Source of the DNA: Oscheius onirici
Lineage: Eukaryota; Nematoda; Chromadorea; Rhabditida; Rhabditidae
Direction: 5' to 3'
DNA: 64,000 bases
NCBI GenBank assembly: GCA_932521025.1
Contig: OW051468.1
Span: forward strand, 6,634,064 to 6,698,063
Shown here: positions 1 to 10,384 of the stretch, piece after piece
Layout of the letters: each line of letters begins with the position of its first letter
Numbering within the stretch: the first letter of the stretch is position 1
Position numbers and translations under genes: made by a program
The notes under the pieces: generated by a model
The model's database searches: none
Seen by the model: only the letters and a program-made list of their open reading frames with translations
What the model was told of the DNA's origin: nothing

Positions 1-196
1 AAAGTTTACTCATTTTTACCGCCAGTTTCAAATTTTCTTGAACAAGTTTTAAAGGACTGAATGATGGTCCTGAACAGACTTTCACTCCTAAAATAGGCCA
101 GCCATATTCCCCTCTCTCAATCAGACTATCCCCAATGGCAATCGGCCAGTTCCAGCCGCTGGGGAACAGGTTCCGACTGTGGCCATTCAGTCACCC
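1..196 (-). other. Open coding-like segment at left edge, unassigned
   Basis: On the minus strand one frame stays open from about position 196 to the window edge, after an acceptor-like CCACAG. The translation is fairly hydrophobic and contains a WNWPIAIGDSLIERGEYGWP stretch. It could be an exon of a gene that continues to the left, or chance. It is not in frame with the stop of the neighbouring TPM-domain gene. I do not recognise it. Confidence 0.2.
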
Positions 197-232
197 CTGG
201 GTGGATTTGTATGTGCCAAAAGACCTTGGCAA

Positions 233-1276
233 TTAATTACGGGTCGGCTCCAAATGACCACAGCACTGATTTATGTCATTGCTTTTGTCAGAAAGACTTA
301 CGAAAAAGGTCTGTGACTTGTGAACTGGCGTGTCGACCACGTCCTTGTAGTTGGCTAGAAGGAACTGGAGAGCCAAGGTGTCTCCTTCTCCAGGACCCTG
401 AATCTTCCTGGTTTACATCTTCTTTGAGTTCTTGGACTGACCTTGGCTGCCAAGTCGTGCAACTTCTTCATATCCTCGTCTGTCAACAGAACGAACGTGT
501 CTCCTCCTCTGTAGGTTCCCAGCTGAAAGTCTCTGGTTACTTTGGAACTCCTCTAGTGCGTGTTAATTGATATGGGACGTCTCATCTCTCTACGACTTAG
601 TAGACGAGAAACGTAAGTTACAGCACAAGATGTATGTCTGTCTGGTGCCAGTCGGCCGGATGACCTTTCTCGAGTCGTTTCACAGCTCCCGATAGCCATC
701 TACAGACCCCGAGGCGTCTCTTACCTGTTGAGTGTCTTTTAGATAGACCAAAACCAAGCCATGGTCGCAGCTGGCATTTCCTAAGGCGGCTGTCGAATAC
801 TCCTTCTTCACGTCGTCGGAGAGAGAAGGCGACTGAAAACAATTGAGTTTGAACAAATAAAATGACTTTTACACGTTCTTGCGCATTCTCTCTCGTTTCT
901 GCAAATTTCGAACGCAAATCTAGTGTAGAGAACCGAACAAAACTGACAATGAGATCCTATCCCAATTCCTTTATATTTTCACGTTATATTGTGTAAACAC
1001 AACTTACACTTGTGCTCGATGTGACATGAAGCATTCCAATGAAGGCATCGTTTCCATCAGCCCGTCGGCATCCATCCGGGCATTCGCATCTGAACATTTC
1101 CTTTGTTTCCAACAAAACCAAAAAGCATACCCAATCTTGGTCTGTAGACTCTTCAGCATCGTGTCTAACTTCCCCCTGGTCGAATCGGCCAGTCTCTTGG
1201 TCGGATCACAGACGAATGTGCTCTGTCCATATCCCTCGTCGGCACACTGCTCGTACTCATCGAAGAACTCACTTGC
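233..1276 (-). CDS. Secreted TPM-domain protein, MOLO-1 (levamisole receptor modulator) family
   Basis: Spliced minus-strand exons read in order: an acidic stretch followed by CDPTKRLADSTRGKLDTML (about 1150-1260), the cysteine-rich CECPDGCRRADGNDAFIGML (about 1030-1075), FAETRENAQER (about 880-920), LSDDVKKEYSTAALGNASCD then DHGLVLVYLKD (about 740-835), LGTYRGGDTFVLLTDEDM (about 455-525), and a last helix-rich exon ending at a TAA at 233. The order VCDP..L, FAE, LGN-x-CDxGLxLVY, then GDTFVLLTDEDM matches the TPM (DUF477-like) fold of nematode MOLO-1-type proteins. C. elegans MOLO-1 is a single-pass auxiliary subunit that raises levamisole-sensitive acetylcholine receptor currents. I did not find the signal-peptide exon; it should lie upstream of 1276. 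A C-terminal membrane helix was not seen, so this member may be secreted. Family assignment is by pattern, not by search. Confidence 0.6.
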
Positions 1277-3727
1277 CAACAATCCCTATAAAAAGCTGTC
1301 TCTGGTTACGATCCGTTTATGTTCAGAACCACAACGGGTGGCGGCTGTAAAAAGACGAGACACTCTCTCTCAGTGGCAGTCTCGGGGCTTTACCCGGTTT
1401 CACAAAAGGTCTCTTGGGTCAAAGATAATCTGCCGACACGATCAGAACTGTCGGTACGCTTGGTTTTCTTCAATTCTGTGGGGTATGAGGGAGAAAGTGT
1501 TTTTGATTAGCATACTGGAGAGACGAGTCGCTGCGGGAATCCCGAATCGAGTTCCGGATTTTTTTTTTGAAGAGAAAGTGATGCAGGGAAAGTTTTTGAT
1601 AGAAAAGGAACACCGAAGATTCATGGGGCAAAACGAATGTCTGTTGTAAATATATCACACCGGGGGGACGGGGTTCCTTTTGACCGAGAACCTTTGTTCC
1701 TGAAAACAAGCTACTAAAATATTGGACAGTAAAAACTATTCTCAAATGAGTCCCTGAGCGGAAATCTTTGTGAAAGACAGACGTTACAGAGCCATAGAAT
1801 TTAGAGTAAAAACACAGGTTCTTCAACTTCAAACATTGGTTTCTGTCTTCTGTCTTGAGTGCACTACTATCGAAGTTTCGCCACTAATATATGACGCATC
1901 CTTTTTCTGTTGAATGTCCCACCCATCTCTGTCATAAAGACTATTTTGGTACCAAATTAAGCACTTTTCTCTCTTCGATTCAATTGTTTTGAGGCGTTTT
2001 ACGGTGTGCGGCGCCAACCGTGACCGAAACGGTCCCTGAACACGCAGCCAGCAGAAAAATGACCTTGCGTGTGCCACGCTCAAGTTGATAAAAAGACTGA
2101 CATACGGAACGTGCCTCGTTTTGAGGCTTGTTTTGAGGTCAACATGGAAAGAAGACTCTGACTGATGGGCGGTGATTAAGGCGGCACACTGCCCCTGTTA
2201 TGAAAATGTCGCTTAATTTCCAACAGAGTATAACTTCTTCTGCGTTATGGTAATTCCTATAGAACCTTACAAACCCAATTTCGGCCATTAACTTCTAGTT
2301 TTTTATCTGACAATAAGATGCGGAGCAGTAGTAAACAAGATAATTTACCGACACATTTCTTGCAGGTTTCTGGGCAACAAAGGTAATTGAATGGTTGTGC
2401 CCGACAGAGACTGAATAATTGGCAAACAAAAAACCGAACCGAAGGTGTTCCTGTCTGGAGTTCAGGCATTTTTAATAGAAAATTTTGACTGTCCCTTGGA
2501 TCCCCACCATTCTTCCCGGGGACCGGAACATTTTCGAACATATTTTGTTGTTGTTGGTGGTGGTGACATTTGTCGAAAACAGTCGTAACGGATCAATTAA
2601 AAGTGCCGTTGCGCCACATAGAACAGGAATTCGCGCTCTTTCGATACATTTGTCACTTTCTCTTACTTACCTGAGTCACGAAAAGCAACAAGAAGAGTCT
2701 AGATGCCATCGGAGGAGCCAGTAGAAGTCAGTCCAGGTAGCTCCGCCCACCAAGAGTCACGCCCACTTTGTTGTGTCGAGGTCAGAGAGAGAGGGCGGTC
2801 GGAAGAGACAAGAAGGGTCTATCAATCACAGACAGACGTGTGAGACGGAAAGTGGAAGAGAAATGGTCAGCTGAAGAGGTCAGAACTGAAGGAGGGAGGA
2901 GGCCTTGAAGGGCGAAGCCAGTTTGAACCGAACGGAGGAGGGGACACAAAAACAATCACGAGGTGATAGAGCTGACAAAAAGATGATGGGTACGGGTGTG
3001 GACGAAAGAGAAGGAACAGATTGTCATAATGGCGTCAAACTTTGAGTTGGGGGAAGTCGTGACAGAACGAGCGAGTGAACAGAACGTTAGTCTAGAGACA
3101 AAAAGAAAGTTCTGGAAAACAACGTTCTTCTGAAAATTCTAGATGCCTCTAGATCTACAAATGGAGGTTTTAATCGCTCCAAAAGGTGACTGTCCCCAGC
3201 TGGAGGAAGAGTCTAGAGGGAGAGGAAAAGGCGCGAAAACAGACAAAGAGTCTCAGAACAGAACTGTGCTGCCCCGACTCTCTTGACTACTTCTTGAGAA
3301 ACTATTCTCGAGAGTATACAAAATCGTAAAGGAATTCTTCCCAGAGAATGTTCGCAATGATGCGTGGTCTGTGTACACGCTCAGATCCTATGCCTTGAAA
3401 GTGATAGTCCAGCCAAAAAGAGACTGACAAAGAATCTCAGCAGGTTTCCATAAAAGGTATAAAGGCATGGAAGACTCTTTATTACAGACTACCGTACTTT
3501 GCTACCCGTACTTTGCTGTCAAACCTCTAACTGCACATTCATCATTCTGCTCGTTTTAGTTGGACAAGACAGTAGTTTTTGATGTTGGTATGTTCAGTAA
3601 AGTTGCAGCTTTTCATATGTGCTTCAACTTTGCAGAACAAAGAAAATTCAAAAGTGTTGACTCGAACACTGAAAATAAGCAGAAAATGAATAGTTTAGTT
3701 AGAGATCTGGCGAGGAAGAAGTCATTT
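1277..3727. other. 2.4 kb without a supported gene; GA-rich tract
   Basis: No coding segment with plausible splice sites could be supported here. The first few hundred bases probably hold the missing 5' exon(s) of the TPM-domain gene. From about 2690 to 3330 the plus strand is strongly purine-rich, with GAGAGA, GGAGGAGG and AGACAGAC runs. Near 3489-3522 an eleven-base unit ending in CGTACTTTGCT is repeated imperfectly. Confidence 0.4.
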
Positions 3728-4395
3728 TCAGCGTCCATACATGAGCGGAGCGAGCAGACGTTGAACACCCGCTGAAAATTGATTCAACACAAAATAATAA
3801 TCTACCGTTTAGGTTGGCAATCAGATTCTGTAGTCCGACATGAGGTGGCGGGAGTCCGGGAGAAGGAATTGGAGGCGTAATCGGGGGATGTCCTACTTCT
3901 AAACAAGAGTACAAACAGAAGAAAATGGGATTAACCATCATGAACTCCATGCTTTTCGTGATGTCGATTCTTAATCTTCTTCCTGTGAATTATTTCAGTC
4001 TCCTCCTCGACCGATTGACTGTCATGACCGTCTGGAAAGAATGATCATAATGCTGTTGACTCTCGACTGGTCACACTCCAATTTTAGGAAAAGAAACTGG
4101 TATTCCTCGGTACTCTCAATGGGTAGTCAAGAGGTTGGTTTACAGTCGAAAAGAGACATTCCCGACGGCGCATTACACTTTGAGAATGGTGGTCACTTTA
4201 GACAACTTCAAACAATTATAATAATTTTGTCATTTCGTCCCAGATGAGCAGTCGGTCAGAGTCTCACAACTAACCGTGATATTCAAAGTGTCTCGGAGGT
4301 CCAAGATGGTTAGGACCTGGCGGGCCAGGCGGAGGGCCGAACCATTGTCCTAGTACTGGTAGCAGAAGTGTGAAGAGAAGAAGTGTTGTCCGCAT
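3728..4395 (-). CDS. Small secreted proline-rich protein, possible peptide precursor
   Basis: Four exons (4275-4395, 3936-4031, 3806-3898, 3728-3771) join in frame across clean GT-AG introns and give about 117 residues. The N-terminus, MRTTLLLFTLLLPVLG, is a clear signal peptide. A GPPPGPPGPNH proline-glycine run follows, then a charged middle with EEETEIIHRKKIKNRHH, a second proline-rich run ending LPPPHV, and a C-terminus of GVQRLLAPLMYGR before TGA. The terminal Gly-Arg is the usual signal for C-terminal amidation in neuropeptides, and RKK is a possible prohormone cleavage site. The start follows an acceptor-like GTTCACAG, consistent with leader trans-splicing. I do not recognise a family. 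It may be a neuropeptide-like precursor, an antimicrobial peptide or a cuticle component. The exon structure itself is well supported. Confidence 0.6.
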
Positions 4396-4920
4396 GACCC
4401 GAGACTGACCGTCGTCAAGACTGTGAACAAAACAATGGCTAGTGTAAGCTGTCCTCGAGGTATTGTTCGGTCAGTGACTCAACGGGCAGCCTACCCCGTT
4501 GTAACACCTCTTATTAGACGAATGGACAGTCCCTCATTCATGACGTTTCCATTTGGTCACAAAGGCAGTTTCAAAGAAGACGTTGGGCAGTTTTCAGAGG
4601 CAATCTTGCTACCATAACTTACCTCATTTCTGCTACTGTAATTGACAAATACGTGATCTGAAGAAGGAGGCGACCGTTACTGTACATGTATGGAAGCTCT
4701 TGCGCACCTCGAGAAGGTATACAGCCCTAACATTGGCCAAGAATTCCAGATCAATTTTCCTGAAGATGGACGTTTCTTGGCTAGGTACAGTTAGTTCTAT
4801 TCCAAAAGAATAAAAAGTCTCAAAACAAAGAAAAAACATAAATTACTCCTCTCCAAAAACAAGCAATCAAATCTCTGTAGCTCAACATAAAAAATAGAAG
4901 CTTTGTAAATCCTTTATTCC
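4396..4920. other. Spacer between two minus-strand genes
   Basis: The stretch holds the upstream region of the small secreted gene and the 3' end of the CUB gene. On the plus strand a frame stays open across about 4655-4790, reading CTCMEALAHLEKVYSPN and then stopping, but it has no convincing start or partner exon. I treat it as unproven. Confidence 0.3.
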
Positions 4921-6700
4921 TCAATCTTTTTCAACGACAATGTTTTCAGAGGCTGAATAGATAAAGGCAGGATTCTCAAAATTCGGAGTTCTTACGGGAA
5001 GGAACTTGAAGCAGAGCATCTTCTTGTAAGCCAGAAGGACAGTGACTCCGATCATGAACAAAAGGTCAATAAGGTAGAGAACGATGTGAGTAGACGATTC
5101 TTCGAGATAGAATCCTGGGTCCGGAATGGCCAGGTACATGATTTTGAAGCCACTGAAAAAGGGAATGTATAGGAAAACTCCAAGAATACTTACCGATTTG
5201 TAATGGAATGATTCGAGGTGAACTGTAGTCTAGCCAATGGACCAGAAGTTTCCAGATTGATTCGTTCCTTCTTTCCGTCCAGTCGCTTGATGGTATCATT
5301 CCCGTCAAAGACTGTCAGGAAATCTGAATGCGGTTCAGTCTCAAAGGAAAGAACAGCTAATTCAATATGATGGAAATTTGGAGCTTGAATACTGTAGGTG
5401 CAGTTCAGATCGCTACAGTACTCTTGAGGATAACCTGGAGAGTACAGACTCTTCCAGTGATGTCCAGAGTACTCTCTCCACAGGCACAATCTGAAATGAC
5501 TTGAGATTCTTCCAAAGAGATTATTACCGCCATGAGTGACCCACTGCCAGATCATGTTGAACGACGACTCTTGCTGACTCGATCCAGTTGTGTCTCTCAT
5601 ATAGGTCACGACAGCTATCATCCGGGGACTCTTCCTGTCGACTGTCGTACCGTCTTCCCGGAACCGGATGATCCAAGACGTGGGTTTCATTGCCATGCAG
5701 CTGGCTGATCATGGGAACTTCTTTGCTATGCTGGAGTGTGTAGTTCGTATCAACGTGGAGGACCTGCAAAAGAGATTTTTAAGCTGGCCGATGCTCATAA
5801 AACACCATAACAACTTCTTCAGTTATAACCCGGTCAGACTTACCCGCTCAACAAGACTCTTCTCCGGATTCACAATGTGATAGCGACAGAACATTGTCGG
5901 ACGGGCAGAGACAGTCTGAAATAGTCTTGAAACCAGAAATGTTGAAGCCTACCCAATGGCATTTCGATAGCTTCAATGGTCATCTCGAATCCGTGTTTCA
6001 GGGAGATTACAGACGAATACATAACTTGAAGTTTGTCTCCAGTCAGAACGTTCATATTCTTTTCGCCAAGCTTTTCGAGACTGAAAGTTGCAATTACGGT
6101 ATTTTTAGACTGTTCAAAACTTTAAAGTTCCATCTTCTACTCTACTCACAGCATATACTCTCCATCGATAAAGATAATTAGCATGTCCTTTTTGTCCTGA
6201 GGCATGTGAATTGTTCTGATCACAAAAGCGTTCTTTGAAAATGGCGCAGATTTCTTTTCCATGGATAGGTTGTACTGGCTCTGGACCTTGGGACAAAGAA
6301 GACTGGGATAGCCGGGAGAAGTGAGAGTGACCGTCTCATTCGGAGACAGGATGTACGTCGCGTTTGAACAGTTACAGGCTGAAGTTTACCGTATTAGCTA
6401 AAAACAAGACGACTGTGTCTTTCATTTTGATTTTTTAATCTATCTGTTCAAAAAGTGAATTCTTACCAGCCGGAACTCTCGTAAAACGAAGAGCCAGTCG
6501 TTCCCCATAAACATGCTCAGACTCGCTCATGTTCAGGTAGAATCCGTAGCCGACTGGACTGATCCAGGGCTTGTAGCTTGCAATTCGGTTCAAACGACCC
6601 AAAAAAGACCATATCTTTTTCGTACTGTTCCTCTCCTGCGTAGTAGAAGAGCCGAGGAGGATACGAGTACGAAAAGCGAAAACCTTCAATGTGCAGGAAT
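4921..6700 (-). CDS. CUB-domain single-pass membrane protein
   Basis: The gene reads leftwards. One exon near 6570-6700 contains FRFSYSYPPRLFYYAG and is joined by a probable 49-nt intron to GYGFYLNMSESEHVYGERL (about 6480-6570). A CUB repeat begins with CNCSNATYILSPNETVTL and continues through SPGYP and IFIDGEYM (about 6150-6385). Further exons include TMFCRYHIVNPEKSLVER (about 5845-5915) and SPRMIAVVTYMRD (about 5590-5640). A second CUB unit runs SLYSPGYPQEYCSDLNCTYS to FDGNDTIKRLDG (5194-5450). The last exon (4921-5152) carries a hydrophobic helix, HIVLYLIDLLFMIGVTVLLA, and a cytoplasmic tail with a Tyr-containing end. CUB domains bind extracellular proteins; the partner is unknown. The start of the second CUB unit can be read in two frames (see findings), and the 5' exon with a signal peptide was not identified. 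Confidence 0.55.
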
Positions 6701-6858
6701 ACTGTATGATACGGTAAAGGGCAAAGGTTATTAATGTGCAAGAAAAAAAGAACTGTTCATTTCAAAATCAAAGGAAAAAAAACTCGCATAATTAAAATAC
6801 AACACATTTAGAACAAATATTTCACAATGATTCCCATGAATAGCGATGCATAACGCGA

Positions 6859-7950
6859 TTAACGGGGGCGAGGTAGCGTTGGTATAGTTTGAAAAGTCGG
6901 AACACGCCGTATAAATGGTGGCTCTCCGTTGACCAGTTTGGCGGTGCTGGTGTCGATATGTTTTGATCGCAATTCGTGGCGAGAGGCAGGATGTCTATCA
7001 AGCACTTTTCCATTAAAGCTGCAGATCACCTAGTTGACCGAAATGTATGGACATGCGCGAATGACCAGCAGCGGAAATTTCTCTTAGCTTTTGTTCCTTT
7101 TCGGCAGCGTTGGAGCGGTTGCTGGGCAGAAAATGTTCGCGTGGGCGTTCCTGACAGAAAATCGGTTTTAAAAGATAGCGGCATACCGTTCCGCCTTTGC
7201 CGAAGTAGAAACAGGCTTTGAGGAAACTCTTGAGTGAAACGTCCGCTGGACCGCAGAAAACAAGAGGATCGAGAAGAGCATAGACACCGCATTTAGCGTG
7301 CGTGCGCCCATTAAGCTCTTTGGTCTGTAACAGTTTCTTGAGACAAAAAAACGCCAAAAACCTCTGTTTAGTCGATTTCCGATTTCTTCGATGCCGCCGA
7401 TATCCTCTAGGTACTTGGCCAGAATATTGTGACACGCTAAACCATCGATGTTGGAATAGACAAGAGAACGCATTATGTTTTAGATTCCTCCTCTTTTCAC
7501 GCAAGACCGGTCACTGTGCCTAAAATTAGTTGTTCAAAAGAATCGCTGAAAAAAGTTTACGTCTCTGCTGCTGTTTTTAGATAGCCGATTCTCGTGATAC
7601 ACTGGCAGACACTACAGTGGAGGATATGATGCCTTGTTTGGAGGAACATCTCCTTACTGCGCGACCAGATTTTCGGACGAGATAAGGTTTTTGAATCGTT
7701 AACCGGTAACTGAAAAGTTACTAGTCAGGAAAAGAATAGCATACACAGAAACGTACGCGTCTGATTGCTCCAATGTATTTGGAATAGATGGCAGCGCCCG
7801 CAGAGAGCCAAAGAAGACCGATAAATCTGGTAGTTCATCATAGTAGGGTAGGGTTTCGTTTTGGGCCCGGGTTCTTGTTATGTACTGGAAGAGCGGACAG
7901 GATTCCCGGCTGTGACTGAAAAACTGTTTGCACCAAAAAATGATCATGAT
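6859..7950 (-). CDS. Unrecognised protein, provisional multi-exon model
   Basis: Coding-like exons read leftwards: CPLFQYITRTRAQNETLPYY to IPNTLEQSDAY (about 7765-7915), SRPKIWSRSKEMFLQTRHHI with CSVCQC (about 7570-7690), NIDGLACHNILAKYLEDIGG (about 7385-7455), then, across a 44-nt intron, HAKCGVYALLDPLVFCGPAD to FYFGKGGT (about 7190-7320), and RPREHFLPSNRSNAAEKEQK (about 7050-7150). The model ends either at a TAA at 7013 or, with one more short intron, at a TAA at 6859 after FIRRVPTFQTIPTLPRPR. It is rich in Cys and His. No domain is recognised and no function is proposed. The exon order and same-strand splice signals make a real gene more likely than not. Confidence 0.4.
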
Positions 7951-7964
7951 GGAAATTCACATTT

Positions 7965-8366
7965 TACTCATTGCAGCTTCTAAGAAGGTCTCACATTGCG
8001 GACAGTAGGACACCCTGGCACAAACCCATTCATCGGTTTTCTTCGCTTTCATTTTCTTTCGGCATGAAGGTCGCGCCGTTCCTCTTCGACTGTTCGCCAG
8101 CGCTTCAGAAGATCAGTTACCTTTGCCTTGTCGACGTCTCTCATGATGGGGCAGTTTCAGCGTGGCAACCTCCACATCCTCTCGCGAAACATTCCCTGTC
8201 ATTATCAAAGACGTCCCGTGTGAGCGTCAGTCCATCTCCCGCGGCAGATACCTCGTCCGGCTGTTCCGGAGCCTGGCCTTGCATTTTTAGGGCACGGATG
8301 GGAAAGACCTTGTCCAGAGTGGTGCCGAGCTGTTTGACTCAAGTGCATCGGCGGAGAGTATTCTAG
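7965..8366 (-). other. Coding-like segment, unresolved
   Basis: Minus-strand pieces read FPIRALKMQGQAPEQPDE (about 8235-8300), EDVEVATLKLPHHERRRQGK (about 8120-8180) and LLKRWRTVEEERRDLHAERK (about 8050-8110). The charged, helical last piece looks coding, but I could not join all three with canonical introns. They may be a separate small gene or the 3' part of the gene at 8422-9411. No family is recognised. Confidence 0.22.
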
Positions 8367-8421
8367 AGTTGCATCAGTTACATAACAAGAACAAGCCTAC
8401 CAAACGAAGACAGTTCTCGTA

Positions 8422-9411
8422 TTACTTCTTCTTCTTGTCGAACGTGGCCGAGTCGTAGTAGGTGTTGCTCTTGAGGAATAGCTGATTGGGATCTTTGAAA
8501 CGCTCGACAACGTACTCTAGGCTCGAGATGGTCTTGACGATTCCCGGCACCCCTTGCAGCTTGTAGTAGGTCTAAATTTGTCGGTTGTGAGAGAAAAGTA
8601 GCGTCTATACAATGTCGGTCCACGTTTTTCCGTCTCGGGAAAGGCCTCCAACGGTGATGATTCCATTGTGCTTGGCGTTTCCTTCCTTGTAGCTCACTTG
8701 CAGACATGTAGTTGACATCATCCTCCTTGATGCACATGATCTTGGGCGAGAGTTCCTGGGCCTCCAGATTGTCCTTGTTGGCTCCGGCCAGGAACTTTTG
8801 CCACTTCGTCAGTCGAGGTCGTCAGTCGTAGAGGCAACGGTGAGAATGTGGCGATAGTGACGTGGATGGATTTCTGAAAGATCAGTAGGTGGGAACAGCA
8901 GCATGAACAAACCTTGAAGAAGCAGGTTGATCCTATCCGGCATGCTGAGCGTAACCACAAATCCATAGATGACATAGTGAATCTTGAGCTTTTGGTGGCT
9001 GTCGTCGGCAATCTGGACGTCTGCAAGCAGGATACTCTCCAGCGGACATGGCGTCAGCTCGCGTTAGTCGTCAGCTGTGCCGGATGTCAGGCTGGGATTT
9101 GACAGCTCCGAGTCGGACAAGGACGCAGGAACCTAAAAGTGCACTGGTAAAGTATAACAGTCAAACACGAACCGATGGCGTGACGGCAGTAACGGCGTGA
9201 CGGCAGAAAATATGATGGCGATCAGCTCCTCCATGACATTCTGTATGCGCTCTAAAAACCTTTTGCTCAAAAAACCGATAAAACCTTACCCAGAAATTGC
9301 TGGTACAGCTTTTCCAGATTTCGAGCGCTTCTTTGGCTTGCTCCGCTCACCGTCGGCTCCGCGCACTCCATACACGAAGAAGAGGCTCTTTTTGTTTTGA
9401 GCCTGGGACAT
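8422..9411 (-). CDS. Unrecognised protein, model incomplete (possible pseudogene)
   Basis: The start MSQAQNKKSLFFVYGVRGAD is at 9411. The next exon reads RIQNVMEELIAIIFSAV (about 9195-9260). Then VPASLSDSELSNPSL, an in-frame TAA at about 9061-9066, and LADVQIADDSHQKLKIHYVI to MPDRINLLLQ (about 8915-9045). This is followed by IHPRHYRHILTVAST, KWQKFLAGANKDNLEAQELS (about 8720-8800), GNAKHNGIITVGGLSRDGKT (about 8600-8680) and a clean last exon, VPGIVKTISSLEYVVERFKD to TFDKKK (8422-8570). The reading frame changes twice without an obvious intron, and the TAA is in frame with both sides. Either non-standard splice sites are used or the gene is decaying. The protein looks globular; I do not recognise its family. 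Confidence 0.35.
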
Positions 9412-9647
9412 TTTGATCCTAAAAACGGCAAGTGTAAATATTTCGGAAAAGAAAAGAAAAAAAGAAGCACAAATGCAAAGGAAAAGCAGAAAGAATGTCT
9501 TTTCGTCTTTGCTGGTCTCGCAGCGAAACTTGGCCGGCGGCTACCGTATTTCATCATTTAGCCAGCAATCCCACCTTTGCTTCACTATTTATTATCTGTT
9601 ATCTCATCTATAATAGTTCAATTTATTTCAGGATTTCTGCTTAGCCG

Positions 9648-9880
9648 ATGTCACGCTGTAAACAGGCGGGGAAAATCTACACTGGTCGCTTTCCTCCGGC
9701 AGTCGTTCCGAAGCAATCTGCGGCTCCTGCACAAAAGAAGATCCCTCGGAAAAGTGCTCCGCCGTGTGGATTTATCAAGAAGCCTCACAGGTATCTTTCT
9801 TATTTCCTACTTAATACCAAAAAAGAATATAGATATATCGTCCGGGCACCGTCGCTCTTCGGGAGATTCGCATTTTCCAG
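9648..9880 (+). pseudogene. Histone H3-like fragment, frame broken
   Basis: The 5' exon starts MSRCKQAGKIYTGRFPP and ends RKSAPPCGFIKKPHR at a donor at 9790; this matches the H3 tail around Lys27-Lys37, but with many changes near Lys4-Ser10. After a 42-nt intron (9791-9832) the plus strand encodes RPGTVALREIRIFQ (9839-9880), nearly identical to the H3 alpha-N helix. The two parts are out of frame by two bases, because ATATAT stands where ATAT would keep the frame. Homology stops at 9880, where sequence antisense to a pogo-like transposase begins; the histone fold itself is missing. Canonical animal H3 genes lack introns, so the parent was probably an H3 variant. A nonfunctional remnant is the simplest reading. 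Confidence 0.65.
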
Positions 9881-10384
9881 GCTTCTTTTATCCATGCGAG
9901 ATAATTTTCCATGGCTGGAGCGGCAGGCCTTCCTCCTTTGGTGAACTTGTTTTCTCCGTATGCTATCCAGTCCTCATACTGCTGACGGAAACGGGCTTTG
10001 AAAGGAGAATTCCAGTAGACGTCTGGTGCCTAAAACATTTAGATGCTTGGTAAACAAAAAGTTTACTTGTATGAATTTAGTACAGCCTCCTGGAATGATA
10101 GCCGTATTCACCTTAAGCTGTTTCAGCTTCTGCTTGGTCCTCTCACTAATGTGAGCTCGATAACAATCCATACCAACAGCCTGCTCTTTCCAAAGAGTGA
10201 GTGTCCGAAAGTCTCCGGCTGTGTCGTCATTGATCCACGTTTTTTCTGCCCAACAGATGACGAGATCTTTTCCAAATTCCTCCATGACCTTATTATCAGA
10301 ACGTTTTCGAGGTAGCAAAGGGAAGGGCCTCATCTTGTAGCAATCAGAACGAGCTGTCAAAAGAACTGACTCGCAACTTGTCAT
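9881..10384 (-). mobile_element. Pogo/Tigger-like DDE transposase, C-terminal catalytic part
   Basis: The segment from 10384 to 10067 reads SVLLTARSDCYKMRPFPLLP, then an EKTWINDD stretch, then AVGMDCYRAHISERTKQKLK and NTAI-IPGGCTKFIQ. A 37-nt intron (10030-10066) follows, then PDVYWNSPFKARFRQQYEDW and a C-terminal helix ending AMENYLAWIKEAW. This is the DDE_1 core of pogo/Tigger transposases: the Asp in MDCYRAH is the second catalytic Asp, IPGG precedes the third, and the Asp in PDVYWNSPFK is the third. The first catalytic Asp and the DNA-binding domain were not identified. The open segment at 10691-11029 may be an N-terminal remnant. No terminal inverted repeats were seen. The element is probably immobile. 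Confidence 0.65.

Noticed and set aside
7971..8366. 131-codon plus-strand open frame
   Set aside because: The minus strand of the same stretch has better, motif-like coding segments, and the plus-strand frame is Ser/Pro-rich filler with no partner exons.
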